Of a stretch of 64,000 nt of DNA, positions 1-13,695 are shown piece after piece. The number at the start of each line of letters is the position of its first letter. Position 1 is the first letter of the stretch. The notes beneath the pieces are model-generated. The model searched no databases. It was not told the origin of the DNA and worked only from the letters and a program-made list of their open reading frames with translations. Both the position numbers and the translations under genes were made by a program. The DNA is taken from the NCBI GenBank assembly GCA_037974665.1, contig CM075765.1, positions 15,123,501 to 15,187,500 on the forward strand, written 5' to 3'. Origin of the DNA: Ehretia macrophylla (Eukaryota; Streptophyta; Magnoliopsida; Boraginales; Ehretiaceae).

Positions 1-193
1 TAAGTAATATTTAACGTTTCGTTAGATAAGATTAGATTTGATAAATACTGATAATTCTCATATATAATATTAAAATGAAAAGATTCATTCGATAATGAAC
101 TGTTTATAACATTATTTTATTATACTATATTAATAATTTATAATTACTGAATTTTATTTGTAACATCATCACATTATAAATAAATTCATTCCC

Positions 194-490
194 TTGCAGC
201 TTGGGAGTGGAGTGAAGCTGGTTGAAGATTTGGGTGGCGTCAGCATATCCTGGTTAATCACTACGGTGTGGTCGGTGCAGGTAAAGAGCAATGGTATGGG
301 AGAAGTGAATTTGCCAAGTAATGCTATCGACAAGAGAAAATGGACAATGCAAAATAGTGAAACACCAGTTTTTGACTGTCTGGTTTTTATGAGTCTGTAT
401 TGTCCAGCAATTTCTAGCCTGATCAATGTCAATTTGGTACAACGTCAAGAACTAAGCAAAAGACCTGCACACACAAATGGATTGCACTAA
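194..490 (+). other. Unassigned open frame with exon-like start
   Basis: A frame opens right after an acceptor-like CCCTTGCAG and runs to a TAA at 488. Its base composition is less AT-rich than its surroundings. The start LGSGVKLVEDLGGVSISW could be a terminal exon of a gene beginning left of the window, but the rest looks like random coding and I recognise no family. Confidence 0.15.
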
Positions 491-2554
491 TTAAGGTCTT
501 ACTCTAATACAATATTAGTTAACCCGAATTCTCATCATAAAATTAATTGATAGAAAGTAAAACAATATTAGATTTTATATACTGATTTTAAAAGTTTTGA
601 TTTATCCATATAAAATAATTAGATTCTCTAATAACTATTTGAACAATCGAGAAGAGGTGAAGATATTACACTCTTAGTCATGAGTGTGATTTTTTTTTTA
701 GTTTTTTTGTTTTTGTTATCGTGGGAAGTGAGAACTTACATGGCGGGACTTGATTATTGGTTGAATCTGATGGACCTCACAACCAACTGATAAAGTCGTA
801 GAAACAGCGATATGTCTCAACATATGTTCCAGAATAATTAAAAAGTGTAAACTTAATAAACAATCAAGAAATTTCAAACTTAAACTTACCAAATATTATT
901 TTTTTTTATTTATCACTAAGCTACTCCCTTCCCGCACCTCGAGTGTGAAATATTGATTCAATTGAATGAAGAATGGAAGGATTGTTTTTCCATTTTTTAA
1001 ATATTTTTGAATAAGTTTTTCAGTGCCCTGCACTTCCCAATGAATAGGAGCAATTCTTTTGTGACGTAGTTTACTATCTCTATCAAATTAATTCAAAGCA
1101 GAATTTGTCCATATCTGCGAGATATTTTTAGCAAGTCTGTACTGCTAAAGATGATGAAAAGGTCCGTAATCTAACATTTCCTTTGACATGCAATTTAAAA
1201 CTGCAACTTGTTTGATGCATGCATTGGAGTATAGGAGATAACATTAGAGACAGTGGTTCAATTTGCAGAATAGAAAATCTGTGGGGATAGCAGTTTTTGT
1301 AAGCAGGATGCGTCTTCAATCCAACAATATCGGATATGCGACGCTCACATGGGTGGATGTAGAATCCTTATGGGGCCCACCCCTTCTGCATATTTGAATT
1401 TGCCCGACTAAATGTTTCTCATCAATCGGCTCTACTGTGGGCAGCAATCGATGAAAGTAATCCTAGTTTTTCACATCGCAAGCACCAACAATGTCGTGAT
1501 TCCATTGGTTTTTTTTGTCAAACCCGATTTGTTATGTTTTCTTTGAGTCGATTAAAGATTTTATAAGATACATGATTACAACATCCAATGCTTAGAAACG
1601 AGATCAACCAAAACAAGGTCTTAGATGGCTGGCGGCCCCGCTCAGGCCCAGGCCCGGGCCAGGGCTAGGGAAGAGGAGAGGGGGGGGGGGGGGGGGGGCG
1701 GGGGGGGCGGTGGGGAAGAATCTAAATGCAGGACATGTTACATCGTTAAAGAGTTTTCAAGTTCATCTAGCTAAAGCAGAGTATTGCAACTGGATATTAT
1801 TATGCATATCCTTCCCTCTTACACTGAGTACCTATAGAACTTTAGGCCAAAGGCTATATGAGAACTCCAGCAGAAATATGAACATTGTAACCTACAATAT
1901 TTTCATATTTATGCTGGATGGAGAAAGATTATTTAGATGAAGATATTTAGATGAGATTTTGTGTGTATAAAGTTAATAGAAAAGATAGCTCTCGATGACA
2001 CGAATAAGTAGGATTGCCATATCTATATAATAAACTCCACTTAGTGGGATAAAATCACTTAGTTTTTTTTTGTTTAATTTATGTTGGACAGGAGATATGC
2101 TAGGTTAAACCGAGCTATGAAGACACAATTAACGTCAACAACAAAAGCATCGTAAATTAGTCCGCAGACATCCCGAAGAGTCTTATGTCCTACTATAAGT
2201 GCCGCAACAACTTTTATTAAATTCGAACGATTATTGACCACCAAATCCGCTCACTTCCGAAAACAAAACTATGCTTACCAATCATAAAAAGCAGTTAAAT
2301 TGAATGGCCAATTTTTTGAGTTGGTCCTGAAAGTACTTTTGGAAAATTTATCCAAAAGTTCAGTGGTGACCTGATAAGTCTGTAGCTATGGGTGTTTTCA
2401 TGAAGCTAAGTGCCTGAACCAGACACCGTGGTCCTCCCATACATGATGTTTGGACCATCCTTCCCCTTATTGGTTACCAAATTAAGAACTTTTGCAGTAC
2501 TTTATGGTCAAATTCACTCATTTATGAGTAGGAAAGTTCCAAGAAAAGTTAATT
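491..2554. other. Intergenic, no gene seen
   Basis: AT-rich DNA without a convincing frame or splice pattern. It holds the GC-rich island and G-run at about 1630-1715, described separately. Confidence 0.5.
1680..1715 (+). repeat. Long G-run with quadruplex potential
   Basis: Nineteen consecutive G, then C, eight G, C, GG, T, GGGG. It follows a GC-rich patch (GGCCCAGGCCCGGGCCAGGG) in an otherwise AT-rich area. It could form a G-quadruplex; homopolymers this long are also error-prone in assemblies. Confidence 0.85.
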
Positions 2555-2665
2555 TTATTTTTTAATCCTTTCCTCATATGCCTTTTATTTTTATAAGATT
2601 CGAACTCTGATTTCTCGATTGTCAGAGAGAGTAATTTATCATTAAGTTACTTTAATTTCTTATTG
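2555..2665 (-). mobile_element. Degraded tRNA-derived SINE-like copy
   Basis: On the minus strand, AACTTAATGATAAATTAC, then a variable loop, then CAGAGTTCGAATCTTAT, a good Pol III B-box (GTTCGAATC). The layout matches the clearer copies at 22095 and 49030. Confidence 0.45.
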
Positions 2666-5600
2666 TTAAGGCAATGATAAAGTTGGACTGGCCTACATGA
2701 AAAATTAGAAATTACCCATATGCACATCCGCCCTAGCTGAGACGCACAAAACAAGACTGGCCTATTCAGACACACTCTGAAAAAAAACAAGGGATAGGCA
2801 TTTATCCAAAGCTGTGATGTGAAGATATGCAAGTGGATTTTAGCTGTGTAGTAGAGAGACATCATAAATCAAAGAGCCCCACAAGGACGATAACCAGTTG
2901 CTATTATACATATGAAAAGAGTAGGACAACAAGCACACTTTTATAATGTGGACAACACGTGTGAACTGGGGTAACACAAAAGTCTCCATTGGTGAGTTGT
3001 GAGGCCATGTGGTGATGGTACTTTGCATTCATCACAAAAAAAAAGTTGAGCATTTTCATAGGAGCGTTTGTTTGGTTTCCAGGAGGACCGATGATTGCAA
3101 AGGAAAAGCAGTCTCTGGTGTGGCCACACTGTCAAAAAGGTTTATGCAACAAAACTGTGAAACGTCTTATTGCATAAATCTCCAAAGGATTAGATGGCAG
3201 TTGAGGAGGTGTTACACTTCATGTACTCATCCAAACATTTTGTTGAAAATGTTCGTATTTTTAAAATATTTTTAGTTTGAAAAATTATTTTAGTTTTTAT
3301 TCAGTTTGAAATCGAGAGAGTAGTTTACTTGTTTTAGTCTATACAAGTTTAGTTCCTACTGAAAGAAAAAAAAAATTATCGTATGTAGATGTTAACTTAT
3401 ATATTTTAATCTATTAAATAAAAATTCTAAATCCACCCTTACTAGCCGTATAAACTATCCTAAATTAGCGTTAGTTGCGTGGAGTGAGGGATCAAGCAAA
3501 AGTACAAACGATAAAGAAAAGATAGCATGCAATGGAGTGAGCAAATTCGTGTTGCATGTTGGATTATTCATTGCTCTTAGAATTTTTGTTTGGATCTTGG
3601 TACAACTAGTGGAAAAGTAGGGTGGGCTATATCTCTTTTTTCTTTTTTGCTAAGGGGTGGGCTATATCGTATAGTGGGATCTAAGAAATGTTTTTTTCAA
3701 GGATTGTGACACACAATTTGGCCATTATATGAATAATATTTTTTTCAATAGGAATTAATAGATTTTTTTAATTAAAAATATTAATATTTTAAAAAATATT
3801 TTTTAGATGAGTGGACACTTTAATTGCACACAATTTGACTATTATACAGATAATATCTTTCACAATTAAAAACTAATCAATATTTCAAAATGAAAATACT
3901 GTAATATTTTTTCAAATTAATACAGACTGCAGCACACACTCGGCCATAAACAAGCCCCACCCCCCACCCCCCACCCCAAAGGTCCATGGTGATCAGTCGT
4001 AATAAAATTAGCTAGCGCGGTGGCTATTCAGGTGCTGAGCTGTAGAGACAGCAGGCAGAGATGGAAGGGGGAGAAAGGGTCTTCTGGCTGCTTAGAAATT
4101 GGGGTATGGGACATATATATTAATGGTGTTTGCTGATCTGCACAATGTAACCCCATCACCTTTTGGACTTCTATTTTTATGATATGATTAATAAATACAC
4201 TGTGAAACACAAACTCTGAAAAGCACCTCAGCTTCTTGATTTCAGTATAATACCTAAAGAAATCGTCAGAAGATGCCAATTGATAATGATTGGCTTCTCT
4301 CCATGAACACGGCACTGCAATCTAATCTGAAAACTGCCATGATTTGCAGTTTGTTAAAGTCTCCTCACGTTGCCAGATGCATGGCTCGCATCTATGTTAA
4401 TTCGCCACCAAAAGTTCAGAACCGCGATTACAAGGTGTGAGCACGTTTTCAAAACTGTAACGGTTAAAAAATTGAGATTACATATTGTTTATAAGTTTTC
4501 TCCACAAGTTATCGGCTAAGATATTTTTTTTATAATAAGAAATTCACTCTAAATAGGATCACATTAAATTTACATGAGACTATAAACTCTCTGGTGCAAT
4601 AATATACCCTAATGCACATTCCATATCAATTAAAGACCAGACAACATTCATGATTAGAGGGCATAAATTTGAATTTGAAATTTTTAATCCTAATAAATTA
4701 CTACCCGATCACTCTACCTGACCCTTAAACGGCTAAAATTTTTCTCTTGGGGAACAGGCAAGAAAAATTATGATCTGATTTGTTGTGGTTAATTTAGAAA
4801 CACGACATGACTTGACTCATTTTGTACACACATAATTAAAGAAGACAATTCCAATAAGATTTGGTTGTAGATCTCCAGAAGAGGAGGAATTGTCAATTAT
4901 CACGTAAGCCAAACCTTTAAGCATGTCGGAAATCAAGTTTTGAAATCTATAACCACCGACTAAATGAAATAAAAATCCATCGATCTTTTTTCACTTAAAT
5001 ATTATCAACTTGCTTAAGTGGGAACCACAGCCTCAGATGGCGACACTGATTGCTATCCAATTGTCTGATGTCCCTTGTCCTCCATTTGATTTGCTAGTTG
5101 TTAACCTTGTCATTAACATCATGATTTTGTTGGAGACCTCTAAACATGAAGCATCTCGTAGGCAAAGCAGGCAACAATGTTGATTTTGTGGCAGAACTGG
5201 AGCTGTGCCTACTAATTTTTTTTTTTTTTTTTTGCTAACAAAAGAACTCAATTGGCAGAGCTCGACTACCAGAATCTGACGGAGTTTAACCACCAATTGG
5301 TAAACTCCAGGTGTAGAGCTTCACCCCAATGATACACCAGATGAGTCAGGAACGAAACCTCATAATAGAATGAAGATTTGAACATGTGACCTATCACAAA
5401 CTTTTCCACACTTTAACCATATGAGTTGTGCCTACTAATGCTACATGCTTGCACGCATGTTTTTTTATGTGTTGTCTAATAAGGAGCTAATTTGATTATA
5501 AAAGAAATTATTTGGTCAATCTCAACTAAAATCAGTTTTTCATATATTAGTAGGACTCCTAAGATTGATGGGTCAGTTGAGATTAACCCAAGAATTTTTT

Positions 5601-6549
5601 TGATTATAATTCAAACAAAATCTTATCTTACTAGGTGGGGTATCTAACAGAGCACACTTATTTAAACCATCTCCTTTGTTTTCTCTATGCGTGCGAAATC
5701 TTGACTGAGTGTCTGCATCCAACTTATCTTAAGTCTTGTTTTTCCTCTCATAAAGTACACAATCTCTATGCCTACAAGTCTGTCTTCAAATATATTTAAA
5801 CCATCTTAATCCGTTCTTACTGTAATTTGATCACAAACAAGGCAGGTAAATTAACATCTTCAACATCAACTACTTATTGATTGTAACCTACACATACAAC
5901 ATCAGCGAGCATGATATCTCAAATGGCTGGAGAAATGACTATCACCATTGATGGGGTGCTTTCATATCAGCACTAATACACTGGATCTTTTCAAAATTCC
6001 TAAATTAAGCGTGTTTGAATGAAAATAGTACTAGATAACTAACTTGAGAAGTTCTTGTGTTACACTCTTTTTAAAACTATAAAAAAGAAAAGAAAAGAAA
6101 AGACAATCACCATTGATGATCAAATGGATTATGAGGAATCAAATGCCAGTAGTGGAAGGCCAAACTATGTTACCAAAAAGAGAGGAATTGACAGCTTAAT
6201 TTGGGTTCAATATATTAATAGTGATGGTGACAAGCACATATGATATACATATCAAGAGTTCATCATATGCTTTAGAGAGTAGGAAAGACAATGATCTTTT
6301 TGATTAGGCCTAGCTATTAATCCTATGGCCTATGAGTTAAGTATTCATAGAATCTTGGACATTTTGCAACTTGTACAGGGCTTAGAAAACTTGTTTATGT
6401 AAAATTAAAAGCTATATGGTTAGGTGAGTGTTGCTTTGTAGATTGTAGACCCCCTAATGGTAGGCAGCTTTTCTTTTACTGCTTCCTTTTCTGATTTCTG
6501 AGTGCTCTCCAAAGGCAAACTTGAAAGGTATGGAAAAAAGTGAAATCTT
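2666..6549. other. Intergenic, no gene recognised
   Basis: Contains short open frames without family resemblance, a C-rich run (CCCCACCCCCCACCCCCCACCCC type) near 3957-3977, and a region around 5220-5430 with a T-run and a B-box-like segment (minus strand, AGGTCACATGTTCAAATCTT) that may be another decayed SINE. Confidence 0.4.
6081..6102. repeat. (AAAAG)n microsatellite
   Basis: Four or so tandem AAAAG units in AT-rich DNA. Confidence 0.8.
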
Positions 6550-6956
6550 GGGCTCCATTTGTTTGTCATGTTTAGTAACATTAAAAAATTAATCAACTGA
6601 AAAATATTTTTTAATTAATAATTACGACTATTTTTGCTTAATTTTCTGATGTTTAGTAACACTGAAAAATTAGTTAATAGTAAAATATTTTCCAATCAAT
6701 AATTACAGCTAGTACAAAATTCTAAAAAATGTTTTCATTTTCTTTGGGAGAAGAAAATATTTTACGAAACTCATTGTACATTCAAATATCAAAAAATATT
6801 TTTCAGTATTCTATTTTTCAAGAAAACATTTTCTTCCAATAAGTTATTTTATGACAAACAAACAGAGCCCTTATAAATATTTTATTTTCTAAAAAAATAT
6901 TTTCTACTGAAAATATTTTACACAAACAAGTTATTTTACAGCAAACAAACGGAGCC
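6550..6956. mobile_element. hAT-like foldback MITE with doubled right end
   Basis: The left end GGGCTCCATTTGTTTGTC is mirrored by GACAAACAAACAGAGCCC at 6853-6870 and again by CAAACAAACGGAGCC at 6942-6956. No coding content and no clear 8-bp target duplication. The two right ends suggest a partial tandem or nested copy. Confidence 0.65.
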
Positions 6957-9051
6957 TTGGTGAAGACTTTTTTCCACTTCTTCTGGTTATGATAACAAAG
7001 GTAAGGTGCTCTAACGCCTTCTACCTAGTTTGATTTCCACTTTTTAATGAAATCAGAGTAGAATCAAACATAAACTGCTAGATAATGTATACTTAATTAG
7101 TTTGATATTTTTAACACGTCTTCTCACATGCAGACGAGATTTTTGAGCTGTGTATGTGGTAAATGGAATGATAGTATCAAGATTGGTATCTCTAACATAT
7201 ATATACCACAAGGGAATTTTATATACAAGCAATATACATGAAATCCATAAAGAAAGCACATCCCTTTTACTGGGCGAGCAACTCTACAGTGAGGTTAAAT
7301 ACAATGATCTGAAGAAAGAATGATAATATCACTATCACCAACTAAATCCCCCTCTCTGTACACTTCAAGTTTGCAGAGAAAACTTAAATGGAGCTTATCA
7401 TATGGATCCTCTTTACATCTGGGAAAGTCGGAACAAGAGAGCACTCATCTTCCCTCTACAACAAACTAGAGAGAACAGAGAAGCCCCCAAGATTGCTAGG
7501 GTATCTAAAGGATGCCATCTAAGAGTTTCCCTAATGAGCCTGTGATCTTTCTGTAAACACAAAACAATGATACATTTCATGGTCTAGAAACAGTAGCAAA
7601 GTTTTTCCAGAAGAATGCAGGTTAAGCCTGTTTCTTATATCTTTAACAATTAAAGAAAATGTGCAGGTATTAATATTCAAGTGTCATTTGTATTTCCATA
7701 CTGAAACATGTATATTGAAATAGAGTAAACGACTTAACACCCCCTGTGTTTTGCCAAAAGTGTACACTACCCTTTGTGTTTTAAAACGTAACTGATTACT
7801 AAAACGTAGCTGATTACTCCCCTAGAATATACTCATTGATCGTTACAAATATGAATACATTAAGATGGAACAATAAGCACGCGTTCTTCTACTCTTGTGT
7901 GCAAGTAGCTAATCATTGGTTATATATTGTTCCATTTACAAAAATGAATAATCATCCTAGCTTAGATGATGAACTCCTTTACTTTTAGATAGCACTCTTT
8001 TGTAAAAGCCTTTGGAATCAATATAGCACTCGCTTAATTAGCAAAACGAAAAACATGAATGCATATTAATCCTTACAGTGAACACTCATATTTATAACAG
8101 AAATAGAAATTTTAGGTCAGGTGCAAAGAAATGAATACTCATATAGTTGATTGTTGACAGTGAAGACATCTATTATTAACCTCCAAGCACCAAAATTTCA
8201 CTTCCCTGTGTTCATGGTGACGAAAACTCTATGGTAACTCTTCAAGATGTTACCTATTGCATTTAGAAATGGCATCTAATGTTAAAGAACTAGAGGGCTA
8301 CTGGGAGAAAGATTGGTGAATGGGAGGTAGATGAAAAGGTCTGAATTGAAGGTATTAGCCGCCACGCGTGGACCTATCTATCATTCATGAAAAGGGGAGC
8401 ACAACATACGCTATCACAAGCACCTTGGCACAAACTGCTGAACAAATGCAGAGTTGGCCTTCAGATAGTGAATTGTTTGCTGGAGTGCTGCAGCCAAAAC
8501 ACTTCCAAAGGCCATAATTCAGTATGCACAACTCTAGTAAAATCGATCCTGGATGATATACTGCCTGAGACAGGGCATGCTAGTTGTAAGAACTAAAGAC
8601 AAGGCCGAGAGTGCTGAGTTGGAATCTCATTCTAAGTAAGGATTCTTGTGGTTTTGGAAGATCTGGCCACAGGAGAACCAGTGTCTTTTTTCAGCAGACT
8701 CTTTGGTCTTAAGAAGACTGGTTTTAAGAATGAGTGATTGCCCTTCTCTGGCCCCTACTACCTACAACTAATATGTTCCACTTATTGAACATGATTCTAT
8801 GGATGGTAGCACTTACTATCTATTTTTTTATATCTCGGCTTCGATCCTAGAAAAGAAAATAGATAAGCTTAACACAAAAGTAGAAAAAACTCCAGCTCCC
8901 AAGCAGTTCAGTCCCAAAAAGAGCTGAGACTGGTTTCTTCCTATGTCATATTTTTCCAGTTTTCTCTATGTAATCAATATAATTAGATTTCAAGAATCCA
9001 CGTAACATGATACAATATAACAAGGGAAGCATAATGCAACTCACTTCAGAA
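6957..9051. other. Downstream flank of the transporter gene, no gene seen
   Basis: No recognisable protein on either strand. The patch 8340-8760 is less AT-rich and could be transcribed non-coding sequence, but nothing proves it. A fragment near 7737-7815 (ACACCCCCTGTGTTTTG) resembles the ends of the MITE at 54133. Confidence 0.4.
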
Positions 9052-12000
9052 TCAATAAAGGCCCAGTATCTTCCACCAGGCAGCTCCAATCAACGTCCAC
9101 ATTACGATGTTAATAACAGCCATCACGATACCCAACTTAAAAACTTGAGGAAGTTCCACATAACCAGCTGCCATATCAAAGAAAAAAGATTGAAATCAAC
9201 ACAGGTTCAGACATTTTTATTTCATTTTAGAGGCACACAACTGAACTTGTTCTTTGAAAGAAAAACAGAATTCCTATTACACATTAGATATAGTACATTT
9301 GATTTGAGTAAGAAATACAGTAGAATAGATGTTATGATTGTTTCTTTTTGGCAGCAAAATAACATGTGCCTGTTCAAGAATCACTCTTCTAATTACTTTA
9401 CAGTTAAAAGAAATCATGTGTAGTTATGTTATTTTAAATTGTAGTCAATCTGAAAGTTATGGTATAAGAACAAGCTGGACTATTACTTCTCTAAGGTATG
9501 TACGAGCTGATGTATGCTGTATGAACCATGTCTAAATGGGGTGTTAACATATAAAAATAGAAGCGAAAGAACATATGCAGAAGCCGTTAGAAGCCATCAC
9601 CAATGGTAGCTCTAAATAAGTAGAAGAGTCAAAACGTCTACATCTTAAATTAATGGTTATTCTGAACTACAATAATATAGTCTATTTATAGGTCCCAAAA
9701 CTTGGTAGCCAAGAATACAGAAGTTAATTAATAAAAACCAACAGTAATAAGGGAACCTATAACTTCCTTAATTTAAGCCTAAATTAATGCCACAATATAC
9801 GGTATTATACTAAAATCTAAATTCCTTCAACATGAGGTGCCTTGCTAAAGATCATCTCTGTATTGAAGCATGTCTAAATGGGAAAGGGACATAAAAGATT
9901 GGAGAGTTGTTGTTCTATAAAAAGGAACAAAGCAAATGTGACCCAAATTAGTTATACAAATGACTGTAATGAAGTATGATTTACCTCCATAATAGACAGC
10001 AGCTTGACCACTGCTGTAATGTGTCAAAGCACCAAAAAGATTTGTATTGTAGCCCAAAGACAATGCTGCCATCAAATTTGGAACTTTAGATGCTAAATGC
10101 ATTCCAAGAAACGCAGAGTATAAAGCTCCTACATGTGCAGTTTGACTAGCGAAAAAATAGTGGATCGCAAAATATGTTAGTTGAAGGATAGCAAAGGCAC
10201 TAGGCCAGCTTAGTGACATAGATTTAAGGAAGTTGGCTACGCCTTCAGACAGCCAAGGGACAACACCAAGTGTGTTTAATTGGCTTGCCATTCCAACTAG
10301 AACCCCAAACCAAGCCAATGTATCCCATGCCGACTTTTCACTTAAGCAATCATCCCAATCAAGTACCCCTAACAGCAATAGCAGTGATAATCCCAGCATT
10401 GCTGCAACAACACTCGCTACTCCAATATAATCTCTGCAAGAAAATTCATACCGTATCAATATTTAATAATGAATCTAAATATAGCAAAGTAAATCTCTCA
10501 AACATACCCCGAGATCCATAAAGCAACCGTTACAACCATTGTAGCAACCATGATCCATTCTTCCGTTTTCATCGGACCCATCTGCTCCAATCTCCTCTTA
10601 GCCATGACAGGAGCATCAGGTGTGCGTTTGATTTCGGGTGGAAAAATTTTGTATATGATAAACGGAGTTGCTAGTAGAGATACCAATGCAGGCAAGCAGG
10701 CAGCCTTGAGCCAAGTGACCCACCGGTTTGGAACTTTAACACCAAGTGCCTCTGCCAATTTGATGCACAACATGTTCTGAGCTGCCGCAGTTAGGAAAAG
10801 GGCACTTGAGCTACTAGAAGACTGTCATGCAGTACCAGAGAAGTGAAATGTATCAATCATAGAGGTTAAGAAAATTGTAGCTAAAGGCTCGACAAGAGTC
10901 GACAGAATTTTTCTGATTCATTACTCAATAAAAAGAATAAAACAGAGGACTTTCTTTGATCAATTGAACTTCTATTGTTAGTTATGTCAGGATTTTCAAC
11001 AGATCAAATCATGACTGTGTTTAGAATTAAGTTCAAGTCCTATAGTATCTAACTTTGCACTACCTCTTTTGACTAATGACCAAACTCTTCACCGTTTCAA
11101 ACTCTCCCTTCTCCAACAATGAAATCTACGGCTCATTGTGTGGAAAGTTGCCCCTACAAGATGTATTTGTAGTGGAAAATGTTTGGGTCCAGCATTCTCT
11201 TCACTGGCGGTTGTGAGAACCATTACGTCCAGCAGGCCGGGTCCAATAGCAACCCGTCTGTAGTTTGATGACATAGTTTCAGTACATTACTCTAGGTTGC
11301 TTCTCAATTAGCTAAAGATTTCATAACAGTTATTACTTCTATGGTATGCTCCCTTTACTATTCTTCAACTGCATATCATTATGCAATGATGAACTTAATC
11401 AAACACATAAAGCAATTTGATTGGCGAAACCAGAAAGTCCATAATTTTTTTCCCCGAGGTTAGGAGGTGATCAGGGAAGAGGGAATTTGAACCTGCAACC
11501 TTTGTCGTTTTGTTTTGTTGAGAAGCAATGATTACACCTGAATGGACATGAGTGGACCGAGACCAATAGCAAATTGCGAAAAGAAATAACAGAAAATGTG
11601 AAGAAAATATTGTGCAAAATGCTAACCTGCAATTGGGATTGAATTAAGAATGCCCCAAGCTTCTTAGAGGATTCATGGTTAGGTTTACTATCAGCACTCA
11701 ACGCGAAGGACTGGATAATGGGCAAGAAAATGCCACCAGCTCTAGCGGTGGAGCTCGGCATGGCAGGAGCGATAGCAGCCTCACTCAACACCAACCCATA
11801 TGATAACCCCAGCGTGCTCTTCCCAAGCCACCTCGCAAACCACATAGCAATCCTATCTCCAAGCCCAGTCTTCACAAACCCACGAGAAAAGAAGAACGAA
11901 GCCACGATAAGCCAAATGACCTCATTTGTAAAGGCGACGAACGCGGCCGAGAACGTTAAGGTTTTGGTGATCAGGGCCAAGGTAAGGCATATCATGGCCC

Positions 12001-12289
12001 ATGCACCAACTGGTAATGGACTAAGAATAAGGCCTGAGATGGTGGTGAAGAAGATGGCAAGAAGTTGCCATGCGTTTTTCGAAAGGCGGTGTGGTTTCGG
12101 CACGGCGAAACGGACGATAAGGCCAATGGCTATGGATATGAGAAGAGGAAGAAGTTTTGCTCCTTTCCAGTTAGGGTGAGGTTTAGAGAAGAAGAAACGA
12201 GAGAACGTAGAAGAAGAGGTGGTTGTGGTGGTGGTGGTGGAGGCGGTGTGGGATGGCAGGCCGTTGGAAGGCGATGCCGGGGCTAACAT
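9052..12289 (-). CDS. DIT2: Chloroplast dicarboxylate transporter, DiT2-like
   Basis: Multi-spanning inner-envelope carrier of the DASS/SLC13 family. DiT2 proteins exchange glutamate and malate across the plastid envelope for photorespiratory ammonia recycling. My spliced model uses exons 12289-11627, 10821-10508, 10433-9985 and 9167-9052. All junctions are GT-AG, the phases agree (0, 2, 1), and the product is 513 aa. Family signatures in order: GAKLLPLLISIAIGLIVRF, PLPVGAWAMICL, GLGDRIAMWFARWLGKSTLG, PAMPSSTARAGGIFLPI, SSALFLTAAAQN, DDCLSEKSAWDTLAWF, FGALTHYSSGQAAVYYG, and the C-terminus WWKILGLY. CLSEKSAWDTLAWF and the THYSSGQAAVYYG block fit DiT2 better than DiT1. The first 45 residues are rich in Ser and Thr and lack acidic residues, as in a transit peptide, but are shorter than I recall for DiT2 proteins, so an upstream start or exon is possible. 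Introns are 805, 74 and 817 bp; the first holds a possible box-B-like SINE scrap near 11490. Confidence 0.93.
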
Positions 12290-12909
12290 GGTGGTGGGGT
12301 GGTGGCGCCGGCGAGAGAGAGGTGGGTTGCTTGGCAGTTAGCAGCCCTTCGTGCTTACAAGTTGGTGGGCGTGATCATTTTAAGAGGGAAAGTGTGCATG
12401 GTTGAAAATGTACTTGGGGCGCCTTTGTGTGGATTAGATTTTTGATCGGATTATCGGTCAATAAGTCAACCGTTGAGTCAAATAACAATTTATTGGTGAT
12501 TAAATATTTTAAATTTAAATTTTAAATTGACTTAAAATTGTTGCATTATGAATTTATAATATAGAATGGATTAGGTATAATTATACTTAAAAATTGATTT
12601 AATTGTAAAATTTTAATTGTTGAAAAATAATTTTTTTATTAGAAATATTGTTAAATATAACCTGTGGATTGTTTAACCTTATTATTTTAGAACATCTGCT
12701 AAAAATATATATGGAGAAAAAGCATAGTGGCATGGGACACATCCAAAACATGCTAACAGGAATCTTTGTCCATGTTGCATCTTTCTGTCATGTTCTTGTC
12801 ATGGAAGAGGAATATTATATTGAGAAATTTATAGAGATAAATGAGGCCTTTTTCTTTTTCTATTTTTTTTTTCTTTTGATTATTAATAAAGTCTAATCTA
12901 GCTCAGAGA
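12290..12909. other. Upstream flank of the transporter gene
   Basis: The first 130 bases are GC-rich (leader/promoter side of the minus-strand transporter) and then drop sharply to AT-rich DNA. No clear TATA box seen. Confidence 0.4.
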
Positions 12910-13045
12910 CTTTTTTTTATTTATTTAAAAAAGATTTAAAATTATATAATACATATTAAAAATATAATCAATAAAATTTAAACTCGTAATTTTTTATATA
13001 CACAATGAGCAATATATTATTAGATCAAAGTCCCACAACTCATGA
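12910..13045 (-). mobile_element. tRNA-derived SINE-like copy
   Basis: Minus strand: GACTTTGATCTAATAATAT (A-box side), ACGAGTTTAAATTTT (degraded B-box), then an A/T-rich tail near 12911-12926. Same layout as the copy at 49030-49165. Confidence 0.5.
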
Positions 13046-13311
13046 GTCTTTAGATCTATATATTTTTGGTTTGAAATGATTTGGGAAAAAGACACTGTGA
13101 GATTCGATATAGGTAAGTATAGAACAGAGAAAAGACTATATAGTAAAGACAATACACTTTTCGAATATTTAATTGCAATAAGCTTATACTGCAAGGTGAG
13201 ACTAATTAATTAATAATAGTCACATGAAGCACTGTAGTATAGTAATGGATAAATATGTTGCCGTATGGTGCCTTCTGTATCCAAAATTGGTGAGTAGAGA
13301 AGTAGAGTTTA

Positions 13312-13695
13312 TTGGTGCAAATACTCTTTATTATTTTTTAAAATTCGTTTATATTATTTAATATTAATTAATTTAGATTTTATTATTTTTTTAAAAAAAT
13401 TAAATTTATTTCTATTATTTAACATTTTTCAATTTAATTTCTATTTTTTTACAAAAAAAATTAATTTAATCCATGTTATTTTCATATAAAATTCAAATTA
13501 ATCTTAAATATTTTTAAAAAAAATTGTGACTAACTTTTAACTTTTTAGAAAATAATAAAAATATTGACTAATTTTAAATAATAAAGATGAATTTAATTTT
13601 TTTTAAATAATAAAAACTAAATTAATTAATTTTAAATAATAAAAATAAATTTTAAATTTTAAAAAGGCGATAAAATCTATTTGTACAATTTTCTC
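13312..13695. mobile_element. AT-rich foldback element
   Basis: The left end ATTGGTGCAAATACTCTTT is mirrored by the right-end reverse complement AATTGTACAAATAGATTTT, and internal AATTTAATTT blocks also pair. No target duplication was found, so it is either old or wrongly bounded. Confidence 0.45.

Noticed and set aside
4028-4315. Minus-strand 95-codon frame as a small gene
   Set aside because: No recognisable domain, and its coding-like composition is no better than that of other frames here.
8387-8596. Plus-strand 69-codon frame as a gene
   Set aside because: Cysteine-rich by chance at most; no signal peptide, family motif or exon partners.
9007-9423. Plus-strand frame of 138 codons
   Set aside because: It is antisense to the last exon and third intron of the transporter gene; the minus strand explains the conservation.
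11718-12179. Plus-strand frame of 153 codons
   Set aside because: Shadow of transporter exon 1 on the opposite strand.
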